Shown one piece after another: positions 52,964 through 59,468 of a DNA stretch of 64,000 nt. The first letter of the stretch is position 1. Each line of letters opens with the position of its first letter. The stretch covers positions 62,001 through 126,000 of the forward strand of contig NZ_JACYUD010000009.1 in NCBI RefSeq assembly GCF_014841565.1, read 5' to 3'. The notes beneath the pieces were generated by a model. That model was given only the letters and a program-made list of their open reading frames with translations. It was not told the origin of the DNA and made no database searches. The DNA comes from Rhizobium sp. CFBP 8762. GTDB lineage: Bacteria; Pseudomonadota; Alphaproteobacteria; Rhizobiales; Rhizobiaceae. The position numbers and the translations under genes are program-made.

Positions 52964-53752
52964 ATGATTGAAGCCACCAACCTGACGGTTTGGCTGTCTG
53001 GCAAACCGATTGTACGGGATGTATCGCTGCGCGCCAGACCGGGTGAGTTTACAGCCATTGCCGGGCCGAATGGCTCCGGCAAGACCACCACGTTGAAAGC
53101 ACTGGCGGGCGAACTTCCGTTTCAGGGCCATCTCACCATCAACGGACACGCGATATCAGAGTTGAAACCCTGGCAATTGTCGATCAAGCGGGCCGTCTTG
53201 CCGCAGGCCAGCGTTATCGCCTTCCCCTTCACCGTGCGCGAAATCGTCCAGATGGGCTTGACCGTCCATCCCCACAACAGCCACGTCACAAACCAGCGGA
53301 TTGTAACAGACGCCCTGCAAGCCGTGGATCTGGAGGGGTTTGCGGGTCGTTTCTATCAGGAACTGTCGGGCGGCGAACAGCAACGGGTGCAGCTTGCCCG
53401 TGTCCTCTGCCAGATATGGGATCCAGTCGTGGATGGCGAACCGTGCTACCTGCTGCTGGATGAGCCGGTGTCCAGCCTTGATATCCGGCATCAACTGGCC
53501 ATCATGGCGCTCGGTCGCCGCTACTGCGAACGCGGTGGTGGGGTGATTGCTGTCATGCATGATCTCAACCTGACGGCCATGTTCGCCGAACATATGATCA
53601 TGATGAAAGACGGGCAGGTCGCTGCCGCCGGCAACCCGCGCGATGCTCTCACCGATGACACACTGCAAACGGTGTTCGGCTGTCAGATGCGTGTCAACAC
53701 CACGCCTGCTCACAACACTCCATTCGTGCTGCCCCATACTGCCGCGTTTTAG
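52964..53752 (+). CDS. hmuV: Hemin ABC transporter, ATP-binding protein HmuV
   Basis: The 262-residue ATPase energises haem import. Walker A GPNGSGKTT, signature LSGGEQQRVQLARVL, Walker B CYLLLDEPVSSLD and the H-loop AVMHDLN are all intact; the insertion between signature and Walker B (IWDPVVDGEP) is usual for HmuV. It starts one base after hmuU and closes the hmuPSTUV operon. The next gene, under an EcfG-type promoter, begins 128 bp on. Confidence 0.94.
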   Translation: MIEATNLTVWLSGKPIVRDVSLRARPGEFTAIAGPNGSGKTTTLKALAGELPFQGHLTINGHAISELKPWQLSIKRAVLPQASVIAFPFTVREIVQMGLTVHPHNSHVTNQRIVTDALQAVDLEGFAGRFYQELSGGEQQRVQLARVLCQIWDPVVDGEPCYLLLDEPVSSLDIRHQLAIMALGRRYCERGGGVIAVMHDLNLTAMFAEHMIMMKDGQVAAAGNPRDALTDDTLQTVFGCQMRVNTTPAHNTPFVLPHTAAF

Positions 53753-53763
53753 AAAATGGATAT

Positions 53764-53788
53764 GGAACAATAGGTTCCCTGGCGCGTT
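53764..53788 (+). promoter_or_regulatory. EcfG-type (general stress) promoter
   Basis: GGAAC-N16-CGTT is an exact match to the alphaproteobacterial EcfG consensus (GGAAC-N16/17-CGTT), 93 bp before the DUF883 gene start. The sigma factor itself is encoded 3 kb away. Confidence 0.78.
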
Positions 53789-53880
53789 TGAAAAGTGAAC
53801 CGCGCCTGTCCAGCCGAAATGTCTGCCGGGCGTTCTGATACGCCGTTACAACCGGCCTCGCACATTTAAGGAGTAGCATT

Positions 53881-54243
53881 ATGGCGACAGGATTTTTCTC
53901 GCAGCTTGAAAAGAAGGCGAAGCGCAACGGTTTGATCGATAGCTCCGTCGAGCACCAGATCAGCCAGCTGCGCGGCGATATTTCCAAACTGGCGAAGGCC
54001 TTGTCCGCACGCGGCTCCGATGCATCCAGCGAAGTTCAGTCGAGAGCGAAAAGCGTTCGCAATCAGGCAGAATCCGGCTTGCATGACCTTTGGGCCAACA
54101 GCGAGGATATTCTGTCGGATCTGCGTTCGCGCTATTCCGATACCGAACGTCAGGTTCGTCATACCGTTCGCGAGCACCCGCTGGCGACGCTGGGCGCTGC
54201 TGCCGCCGTGGGTCTGGTCATCGCTGCATTGCTGCGCCGCTAA
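53881..54243 (+). CDS. DUF883 (ElaB/YqjD-type) membrane-anchored protein
   Basis: The 120-residue protein has a long charged helical region with many Ser and Lys residues and a C-terminal membrane helix, REHPLATLGAAAAVGLVIAA then LLRR. This is the ElaB/YqjD plan; E. coli members bind ribosomes at the membrane in stationary phase. An EcfG-type promoter upstream makes it a direct stress-regulon member by inference. AGGAG precedes the start. Confidence 0.85.
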   Translation: MATGFFSQLEKKAKRNGLIDSSVEHQISQLRGDISKLAKALSARGSDASSEVQSRAKSVRNQAESGLHDLWANSEDILSDLRSRYSDTERQVRHTVREHPLATLGAAAAVGLVIAALLRR

Positions 54244-54252
54244 GGCGTGATG

Positions 54253-54287
54253 CGCAAGATGTGCCGCTCTGTGTGGCACATCTTGCG
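54253..54287 (+). repeat. 13-bp perfect stem-loop after the DUF883 gene
   Basis: CGCAAGATGTGCC and GGCACATCTTGCG pair around a nine-base loop. It is followed by A-rich sequence rather than a T-run, so it is more likely an mRNA-stabilising or partial-termination structure between two co-transcribed genes. Confidence 0.6.
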
Positions 54288-54335
54288 AAAACAAAGACGA
54301 CACGCGTCTGGCCCGTTGGGTGAATGGAGAAAAGC

Positions 54336-54755
54336 ATGGGGGCTCTTGGGGCACTTTTTACCACTTATGCCGCTTCGAACGTGGGAGAAACCGTTTCGCG
54401 ATATAAGCGAAATGCCATTCTTTACAGCGTTGCCGGCCTTTTGCTGTTCGCAGCATTCATTTATGGGATGATAGCCCTCACCATATGGTTGAGCGAAATG
54501 TATTCACCGGTTACCGCCACCGCCAGCATAGCATTTGCCTTCTTCGTGGTTGCAGTGCTCATTCTGCTTGTCATGATGGGGCTAAAAGCAAAGGATCGTA
54601 AACTCGCGCTGGAACGTCGCCGCATTGCACAAAACCGTGCAAGCGTGGCCTTGGCTGCGAGCAATGCGATCTTCTACCGCAACCCAATTATCGCTACAGG
54701 AATCGCGTTCGGCCTATCTTCCCTGATCGGCGCACTGGCTCCACGGAAGAAATAA
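54336..54755 (+). CDS. Small membrane protein, holin-superfamily/YqjE-like
   Basis: The 139-residue protein has two central membrane helices (LYSVAGLLLFAAFIYGMIAL and SIAFAFFVVAVLILLVMMGL) and a C-terminal hydrophobic segment before KK. It resembles the phage-holin-like/YqjE group that accompanies YqjD-type proteins. GGAGAAAAGC gives a good ribosome site for ATG 54336. It lies downstream of the DUF883 gene, probably in the same stress-induced transcript, and ends at a strong terminator. Confidence 0.7.
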   Translation: MGALGALFTTYAASNVGETVSRYKRNAILYSVAGLLLFAAFIYGMIALTIWLSEMYSPVTATASIAFAFFVVAVLILLVMMGLKAKDRKLALERRRIAQNRASVALAASNAIFYRNPIIATGIAFGLSSLIGALAPRKK

Positions 54756-54777
54756 CGGCTTCAACATTCACGGTTAT

Positions 54778-54815
54778 ATGCCGCTGCCTACATGCTGTAG
54801 GTCAGCGGCATTTTT
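54778..54815 (+). terminator. Intrinsic terminator, convergent junction
   Basis: ATGCCGCTGCCTACA pairs with TGTAGG-T-CAGCGGCAT (15 bp, one bulge), followed by TTTTT. It ends the DUF883/holin-like transcript and overlaps the 3' end of the convergent histidine kinase gene. Confidence 0.85.
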
Positions 54816-56317
54816 ATAATGGCTGTTACGCCTGCGGGAAGAAACTCGACTGTCACGCGGCTTCCCAAAATCTTGTCAAGACTGCGCTCAATCAGGATTG
54901 ACCCAAATCCGCGCCGTTCCGGGCGGGTCGCAATTTCAGGACCACCGACTTCCGTCCACGTCATATGAAGAACAGGTTTTCCGTCTTCCTGAACGGAACG
55001 CGCAACGATGACGACCTTGCCATCCGGCACGGACAGCGAACCGAACTTTGTGGCGTTGGTAGCCAACTCATGCAGAACGAGACCAAGGCCGACAGCCTGA
55101 TCAGGACCGAGTTCAATTTCGTCCTTGTGGATTTCGATCTGTCTGGGATAGTCCGTAACACTGGGACCGAGTTGCTTGCTCAGAAGCGCATTCAGGCGAA
55201 TGGTGCCCCACTCATGGTCCGATAACAGTCCATGGGCCTCGGAAATAGCTTGAAGACGGCCTGCAAACGCCGTCATGAATTCTTTGGGATCGCTCGTCGT
55301 GCGCAAGGTCTGACGTGCGAGTGACTGCAACATTGCCAAGGTGTTCTTGACGCGATGGTTCAGTTCTCTCAACAGCAAGCGGGTTCGCTGGTTGGAACTC
55401 TGCGCCTCGGTCACATCGATGTTGACACCGAGAAATACGGAGGCTGCACCGTTCTTGTCTCGCTCATGCACACGACCGCGCCCCATCAGCCACCGCCCTG
55501 TGGATGCACTTCGGAACACGGAGTCATACTCCTCGTCCAGTTTCATCGCTTCACGCAGACGATCCAGCGCAAGGGTGCGGTCATCGGCGTGGATCGCCGC
55601 AAACACCTGCCGCGCGCTCGTAGCGCCATTCTGTGGCAGGCCCAGCATTCGCATCATCGCGTCATTACCGGATACCATGCCGCTGTTGATGTCCCATAAC
55701 CAGCTGCCGACATTGGCCGCTTCCAGAGCCATAGCGTGCCGACGCTCCTCGCGTGACAGCGATGCCGCTTTGATGGCCCGGTTTCTGGCCTCGTCCTTCA
55801 TGGAAAACAGTGAGCCTGCCAAGGTCGCAAGGCTGGCGAGCTGCGCAAGCTCGACATCCGTCGCAGCGTCCCGTGGCTCTACATCCATGACGCAGATGGT
55901 ACCGACTGGATGGCCGGCCACCATGATTGGCACGCCCGCGTAAAAGCGCACGAAAGGCTGCTGGGCGACATGCGGTTTTGTCGAGAACCGTTCATCGGCA
56001 GCGGCATCGGGCACAACGAGCGAGGTTGAGGGAGCCTGCGCCAAAGCGTGGACGCAGAACGAATCCGCCGTCGGCGCCGTTGTCTGCGTTGCACCGACAC
56101 GCGCCTGAAACATCTGGGTTTGCGGGCCAAGCAGCGAAACGATTGCAATTGGACACCGGAAGGTGCTCGCGGCAATCTGGACAAGAGGGAGAAAGTCGGC
56201 GTCCGGTCCCGGTACCGCTGCTGAGATTTCTTCAACCGTCGCCAGTCGCTCCGGCGAGTTCAGAATATCGAGTATCGGAGTTGGTAGCGTGCCAACGGTA
56301 TTCGTCATGTCATTCAA
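54788..56317 (-). CDS. GAF-PAS HWE-family sensor histidine kinase
   Basis: The 509-residue soluble kinase has a GAF domain (about 35-170), a PAS domain with PAC end (about 190-310) and an HWE kinase core. The phospho-acceptor lies in ELNHRVKNTLAMLQSLARQ; the ATPase motifs are HELATNATKFG and the MTWTEVGGP tryptophan-glutamate pair. HWE kinases are the usual input to PhyR. It is downstream of nepR-ecfG on the same strand, 159 bp apart, so it is a strong candidate PhyR kinase or modulator. The signal sensed is unknown. Confidence 0.9.
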   Translation of the reverse strand: MNDMTNTVGTLPTPILDILNSPERLATVEEISAAVPGPDADFLPLVQIAASTFRCPIAIVSLLGPQTQMFQARVGATQTTAPTADSFCVHALAQAPSTSLVVPDAAADERFSTKPHVAQQPFVRFYAGVPIMVAGHPVGTICVMDVEPRDAATDVELAQLASLATLAGSLFSMKDEARNRAIKAASLSREERRHAMALEAANVGSWLWDINSGMVSGNDAMMRMLGLPQNGATSARQVFAAIHADDRTLALDRLREAMKLDEEYDSVFRSASTGRWLMGRGRVHERDKNGAASVFLGVNIDVTEAQSSNQRTRLLLRELNHRVKNTLAMLQSLARQTLRTTSDPKEFMTAFAGRLQAISEAHGLLSDHEWGTIRLNALLSKQLGPSVTDYPRQIEIHKDEIELGPDQAVGLGLVLHELATNATKFGSLSVPDGKVVIVARSVQEDGKPVLHMTWTEVGGPEIATRPERRGFGSILIERSLDKILGSRVTVEFLPAGVTAIIKMPLTYSM

Positions 56318-56353
56318 CTCCGGCGGCGATGCAGCATAATCGCCAAACCTCCC

Positions 56354-56369
56354 TTTAGATTCATCTAAT
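56354..56369. promoter_or_regulatory. NolR-like palindromic site before the HWE kinase
   Basis: TTTAG-N9-AT fits the NolR consensus on both strands, because TTAGAT-TC-ATCTAA is a perfect palindrome. It lies 37 bp upstream of the kinase start. The consensus is short, so chance is a serious alternative. Confidence 0.35.
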
Positions 56370-56476
56370 GGAAACTCTGGGGGACCTCAAGGTCAAATAT
56401 AACAATGAAAGAGGTCCCGACCAGAATAGTGTGCCATAAATATATTCGAGCTATTGCCAATCAGAATTTATAGGTT

Positions 56477-57040
56477 TTAGGAGACGAAAGCGCGGGATGT
56501 CAAAGGCGCGGAAGTTGCATCCGGGCCGTAATCTCCCTCGCCGTTGATTTTCAGGATATCCTGCAATCGTTGCCGCGCGCGGTTGACGCGGCTTTTGATT
56601 GTGCCGAGAGCACAGCCGCAAATCTCCGCAGCCTCCTCGTAGGAGAAGCCGGAAGCTCCTACCAAAATGATGGCTTCGCGTTGGTCCGACGGCAGCGATT
56701 CCAGCGCTTTGCGAAAATCCTGCAAATCGAGCGAGCCATACTGCGACGGGTGTTGCGCCAGCGACTCGGTGAAGAAACCGTCGCTATCCTGAACCTCACG
56801 CCCGCGCTTGCGCATCTGGCTGTAGAGTTCATTGCGCAGAATGGTGAACAGCCAAGCCTTCATATTGGTGCCCATCTCGAAGTGGTCCTGTTTGGCCCAT
56901 GCCTTCATGATGGTATCCTGCACCAGATCATCCGCACGGTCATGACGACCAATCAGCGACATGGCAAATGCGCGAAGACTTGGCAGGGCCGAGAGCATTT
57001 CGCGCTTGAAGCTGGCGGTAGTGTCCGGGGTGGTGGTCAT
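56477..57040 (-). CDS. ecfG: General stress response sigma factor EcfG
   Basis: The 187-residue sigma factor is of the ECF group used by the alphaproteobacterial general stress response. Region 2 is visible in DDLVQDTIMKAWAKQ and MKAWLFTILRNELYSQMRKR, region 4 in LPSDQREAIILVGASGFSYE followed by AAEICGCALGTIKSRVNRAR. It is encoded eight bases after the nepR stop codon, so sigma and anti-sigma are co-expressed. NepR holds it inactive until PhyR is phosphorylated. Confidence 0.93.
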   Translation of the reverse strand: MTTTPDTTASFKREMLSALPSLRAFAMSLIGRHDRADDLVQDTIMKAWAKQDHFEMGTNMKAWLFTILRNELYSQMRKRGREVQDSDGFFTESLAQHPSQYGSLDLQDFRKALESLPSDQREAIILVGASGFSYEEAAEICGCALGTIKSRVNRARQRLQDILKINGEGDYGPDATSAPLTSRAFVS

Positions 57041-57048
57041 TACGCCGT

Positions 57049-57243
57049 TTACTCCTGGGAACAGTCGCTGGATTGACGCTCTGCGGCATCGAGTTTTTCC
57101 AGAAGGTCAAGAAACCGGTCGGGAATGGCCTCTTCCTGCACAGACAGATAGAGCGCGCGCAACTTACTGGCGATTTGCGCGTTCGTATCATCTGCACTTG
57201 AAGCATTGGCGTCAGCACGCTGCGTCCCAGTGTCATAGCTCAT
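57049..57243 (-). CDS. nepR: Anti-sigma factor NepR
   Basis: This 64-residue protein binds EcfG in unstressed cells and moves to phosphorylated PhyR under stress. The NepR core is clear: IASKLRALYLSVQEEAIPDR then FLDLLEKLD. Start choice is uncertain; ATG 57243 gives MSYDTGTQ, while a GTG at 57258 would add five residues. It is first in the leftward nepR-ecfG operon and divergent from phyR. Confidence 0.92.
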   Translation of the reverse strand: MSYDTGTQRADANASSADDTNAQIASKLRALYLSVQEEAIPDRFLDLLEKLDAAERQSSDCSQE

Positions 57244-57281
57244 GTGGATGCGGATCACTTTCGAAAGTTGATTTTCAACTA

Positions 57282-57306
57282 AATGCGCGAGGAAAAATTT
57301 GGTTCC
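57282..57306 (-). promoter_or_regulatory. EcfG-type promoter of nepR-ecfG
   Basis: On the minus strand GGAAC-N16-CATT lies about 40 bp before the nepR start. The -35 is perfect; the -10 differs from CGTT by one base. It fits positive autoregulation of the stress operon. Confidence 0.6.
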
Positions 57307-57312
57307 TTCTAT

Positions 57313-57338
57313 GGAACCTTTTTTATTGTAATCGCGTT
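57313..57338 (+). promoter_or_regulatory. EcfG-type promoter of phyR
   Basis: GGAAC-N17-CGTT lies 50 bp upstream of the phyR start. Its -35 forms a palindrome (GGTTCC-N6-GGAACC) with the opposite-facing -35 of nepR. Confidence 0.75.
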
Positions 57339-57388
57339 AATCCCCTGCTGAGGCTTTCATTTGAGCCCTTTGAGGGAGATAACACACT

Positions 57389-58183
57389 ATGTCACTGTCC
57401 ACCCGGATTGCGCCCTACCTTCCGTATCTGCGCCGGTATTCGCGCGCATTGACGGGGACGCAAACCTCCGGCGATGCTTACGTCGCTGCCGTTCTTGAAG
57501 CTATTATTTCCGATATCTCGATCTTCCCAAAAGCTGAAAATGATCGTGTCGCGCTTTTCAAGCTGTATACACAACTTTTCGGTACATCCGCCGTGGCTAT
57601 CCCCGAGCCTTTGTCTCCATTTGCGTGGGAGCAGCGCGCGTCGGTCAATCTGGCGTCCGTCTCTCCCCTCGCCCGCCAGGCATTTCTCCTCGTGTCTGTT
57701 GAAGGCTTCCGCCCCGATGAAGCCGCAGAGGTGCTCGGGCTTGAGTCCAGTGAAATGGCACGGGTTCTGGAACAGGCCTCGCAGGAAATCTCCCGTCAGG
57801 TGGCGACCGACATTATGATCATCGAAGACGAGCCGCTGATCGCGATCGATATTGAGCAGATGGTCATGAGCCTCGGTCACAACGTAACCGGCATTGCACG
57901 CACGCGAGACGAAGCTGTTCGTCTGTTCAACGAGACCAAGCCAAGCATGGTTCTGGCAGATATCCAGCTTGCTGACGGCAGTTCCGGTATCGATGCGGTC
58001 AACGATATTCTGAAGACAAGCTCTATTCCGGTCATCTTCATTACGGCTTTCCCGGAACGACTGCTGACGGGCGAACGCCCTGAACCAACATTTCTGGTAA
58101 CGAAGCCGTTCAATCCGGACATGGTCAAAGCGCTGATCAGTCAGGCCCTCTTCTTCAACGACTCAGAGAAAGCTGCAGCGTGA
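57389..58183 (+). CDS. phyR: General stress response anti-anti-sigma regulator PhyR
   Basis: PhyR mimics a sigma factor to draw NepR off EcfG once phosphorylated. The 264-residue protein has an N-terminal sigma-like domain (about 1-130; LASVSPLARQAFLLVSVEGF) and a C-terminal receiver (about 136-255). The receiver shows IMIIEDEPLIAIDIEQM, the phospho-acceptor in VLADIQLADG, and FITAFPERLLTG with VTKPF near the end, as usual for this receiver class. It is divergent from nepR-ecfG under an EcfG-type promoter. Confidence 0.95.
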   Translation: MSLSTRIAPYLPYLRRYSRALTGTQTSGDAYVAAVLEAIISDISIFPKAENDRVALFKLYTQLFGTSAVAIPEPLSPFAWEQRASVNLASVSPLARQAFLLVSVEGFRPDEAAEVLGLESSEMARVLEQASQEISRQVATDIMIIEDEPLIAIDIEQMVMSLGHNVTGIARTRDEAVRLFNETKPSMVLADIQLADGSSGIDAVNDILKTSSIPVIFITAFPERLLTGERPEPTFLVTKPFNPDMVKALISQALFFNDSEKAAA

Positions 58184-58272
58184 TGGCGCTCTGCTGACAT
58201 GAATCATGGAACGGGTGCACCGGCATCCGTTCAGGCCGTTTGATCGCGGCATTCTGAAACAGCATATCGGGA

Positions 58273-59286
58273 ATGCATGCCTTGGACAGTCACGATCAGA
58301 TAACACCTGTCCAGATCAAAGCACCGCTGCGCATGGCGTTGATCGGGCGTGCACTGCGTGATTCCGATACAGGGCTTCTGTTACAGTCCGCCTCGCTTGA
58401 GACCCTCTACAGCGAGAATTTTCCCCCTGCCTTTGGTAAGCCGCCGCAAATCGGTGCGGATGACAACGCCATTTTCAGCACTCTGGATGCCGTCAGGCTG
58501 ATTGCGCTGAAAACGAAGGTGCTGCTGACCGGTGAAACCGCGGAAACGCTGATTGAAATTCCGGCAGAACCCGAACCTTATGCCTTTCGGATGATGCTGG
58601 AACGTGTCGATATCGGGACTGGACAGGCAGTCCTGTCCATCATCTCCAATATATCCGAAAGCCGATCCCGCGAGCGGGTTTTAAAGACGCTGTTGCGGGA
58701 ACTCAGTCACCGGTCGAAAAATTTGTTGGCGATCATCCAAGGCATCGCAACGCAGACGGCCCGTCAGGCTCGCTCGCTGGATGTGTTTCTGATCAAGTTT
58801 CGCGGACGCATCCAGTCGCTGTCCAACTCGCAGGATCTGGTGACCGATTCCAGTTGGCGCGGTGCTTTCTTTTTCGACCTCGCCCGCCGTCAGTTTTTGC
58901 CCTATTGGCCCGATGCAAAAATTCCCGTGCAACTGGATGGCGTCAACGCGCATTTGTCCCCCAACGCGGCCTTGCATGTCGGGCTGGCACTGCATGAGTT
59001 GATCGTGAACTCCGCTTCCCACGGTGCGATTGCGCAGGGCAATGCCAATTTGACGTTGTCGTGTTGGGAAACAAGCTTCAACGGCCAGCGGGCTATTGAA
59101 ATTCGCTGGAGCGAAGACGTCGCACCATTGCCCTCGTTGTCTGAGGCAGATGACAACAATTTTGCGAAAATCGTTCTGGAACGAGTCGTTCCGGTCGCCG
59201 TCAATGGCAGCGCGACATACACCTGTGGAGCAGATGGGACACAATACCAGCTCATTCTGCCAGCGCGTGAATTCGAGATTATCTAA
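58273..59286 (+). CDS. HWE/HisKA_2-type sensor histidine kinase
   Basis: The 337-residue soluble kinase has an N-terminal part with a weak PAS-like fold (about 15-130) and an HWE core: phospho-acceptor LRELSHRSKNLLAIIQGIAT, then LHELIVNSASHG and the EIRWSEDV Trp-Glu pair. It follows phyR by 90 bp on the same strand, a position typical of PhyR-linked kinases. The ribosome site for ATG 58273 is poor. A sequence GGAAC-N15-CGTT at 58208-58231 resembles an EcfG promoter but with short spacing. Confidence 0.87.
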   Translation: MHALDSHDQITPVQIKAPLRMALIGRALRDSDTGLLLQSASLETLYSENFPPAFGKPPQIGADDNAIFSTLDAVRLIALKTKVLLTGETAETLIEIPAEPEPYAFRMMLERVDIGTGQAVLSIISNISESRSRERVLKTLLRELSHRSKNLLAIIQGIATQTARQARSLDVFLIKFRGRIQSLSNSQDLVTDSSWRGAFFFDLARRQFLPYWPDAKIPVQLDGVNAHLSPNAALHVGLALHELIVNSASHGAIAQGNANLTLSCWETSFNGQRAIEIRWSEDVAPLPSLSEADDNNFAKIVLERVVPVAVNGSATYTCGADGTQYQLILPAREFEII

Positions 59287-59308
59287 ACTTAAGAGCCAGT
59301 CCAAACCC

Positions 59309-59347
59309 GGTAAAGAAACAGCCAGTGTCCGGGGGAGACACTGGCTG
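59309..59347 (-). terminator. Intrinsic terminator of the candidate stress sRNA
   Basis: On the minus strand CAGCCAGTGTC pairs perfectly with GACACTGGCTG around the loop TCCCCCG, followed by TTTCTTTA. It also serves as the third C-loop hairpin of the sRNA and could end the polyol operon transcript. On the plus strand no T-run follows. Confidence 0.8.
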
Positions 59348-59437
59348 GAGACCAATCACCGGGGGAAGTGAATTGGTGGGTCCAGCGATCTTTTGGGGAT
59401 CACGCATTGGGGGCGATGCGGACCGTCAGCTGGACAT
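59311..59437 (-). ncRNA. Candidate GsrN-type general stress small RNA with three CCCCC loops
   Basis: A transcript of about 125 nt is predicted. From its 5' end it has an outer stem GTCCAGC/GCTGGAC (59435-59429 with 59386-59380) enclosing hairpin 1 (CGCAT/ATGCG, loop CGCCCCCA, 59420-59403, with an extra GGTC/GATC stem below). Hairpin 2 is ACCAATTCAC/GTGATTGGT with loop TTCCCCCG (59377-59351). Hairpin 3 has an 11-bp stem and loop TCCCCCG and ends in a U-rich tail. An EcfG-type promoter lies just upstream. No reading frame is conserved. Caulobacter GsrN, an EcfG(SigT)-controlled sRNA with a C-rich loop encoded by the stress locus, is the closest known model. The 5' end is estimated to within a few bases. 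Confidence 0.68.
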
Positions 59438-59443
59438 CCACAA

Positions 59444-59468
59444 AACAGTACAGCGTTCAAAAGGTTCC
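59444..59468 (-). promoter_or_regulatory. EcfG-type promoter of the candidate sRNA
   Basis: On the minus strand GGAAC-N16-TGTT. The -35 is formed by the last sense codons of the upstream FGGY kinase gene (GGA ACC TTT, then stop). The -10 keeps the core GTT and differs only in the first base from CGTT. Confidence 0.65.

Noticed and set aside
58208-58231. EcfG-like promoter GGAAC-N15-CGTT before the second HWE kinase
   Set aside because: The spacer is one base shorter than the usual 16-17, so I did not list it as a promoter; it remains possible that the kinase is read from the phyR promoter.
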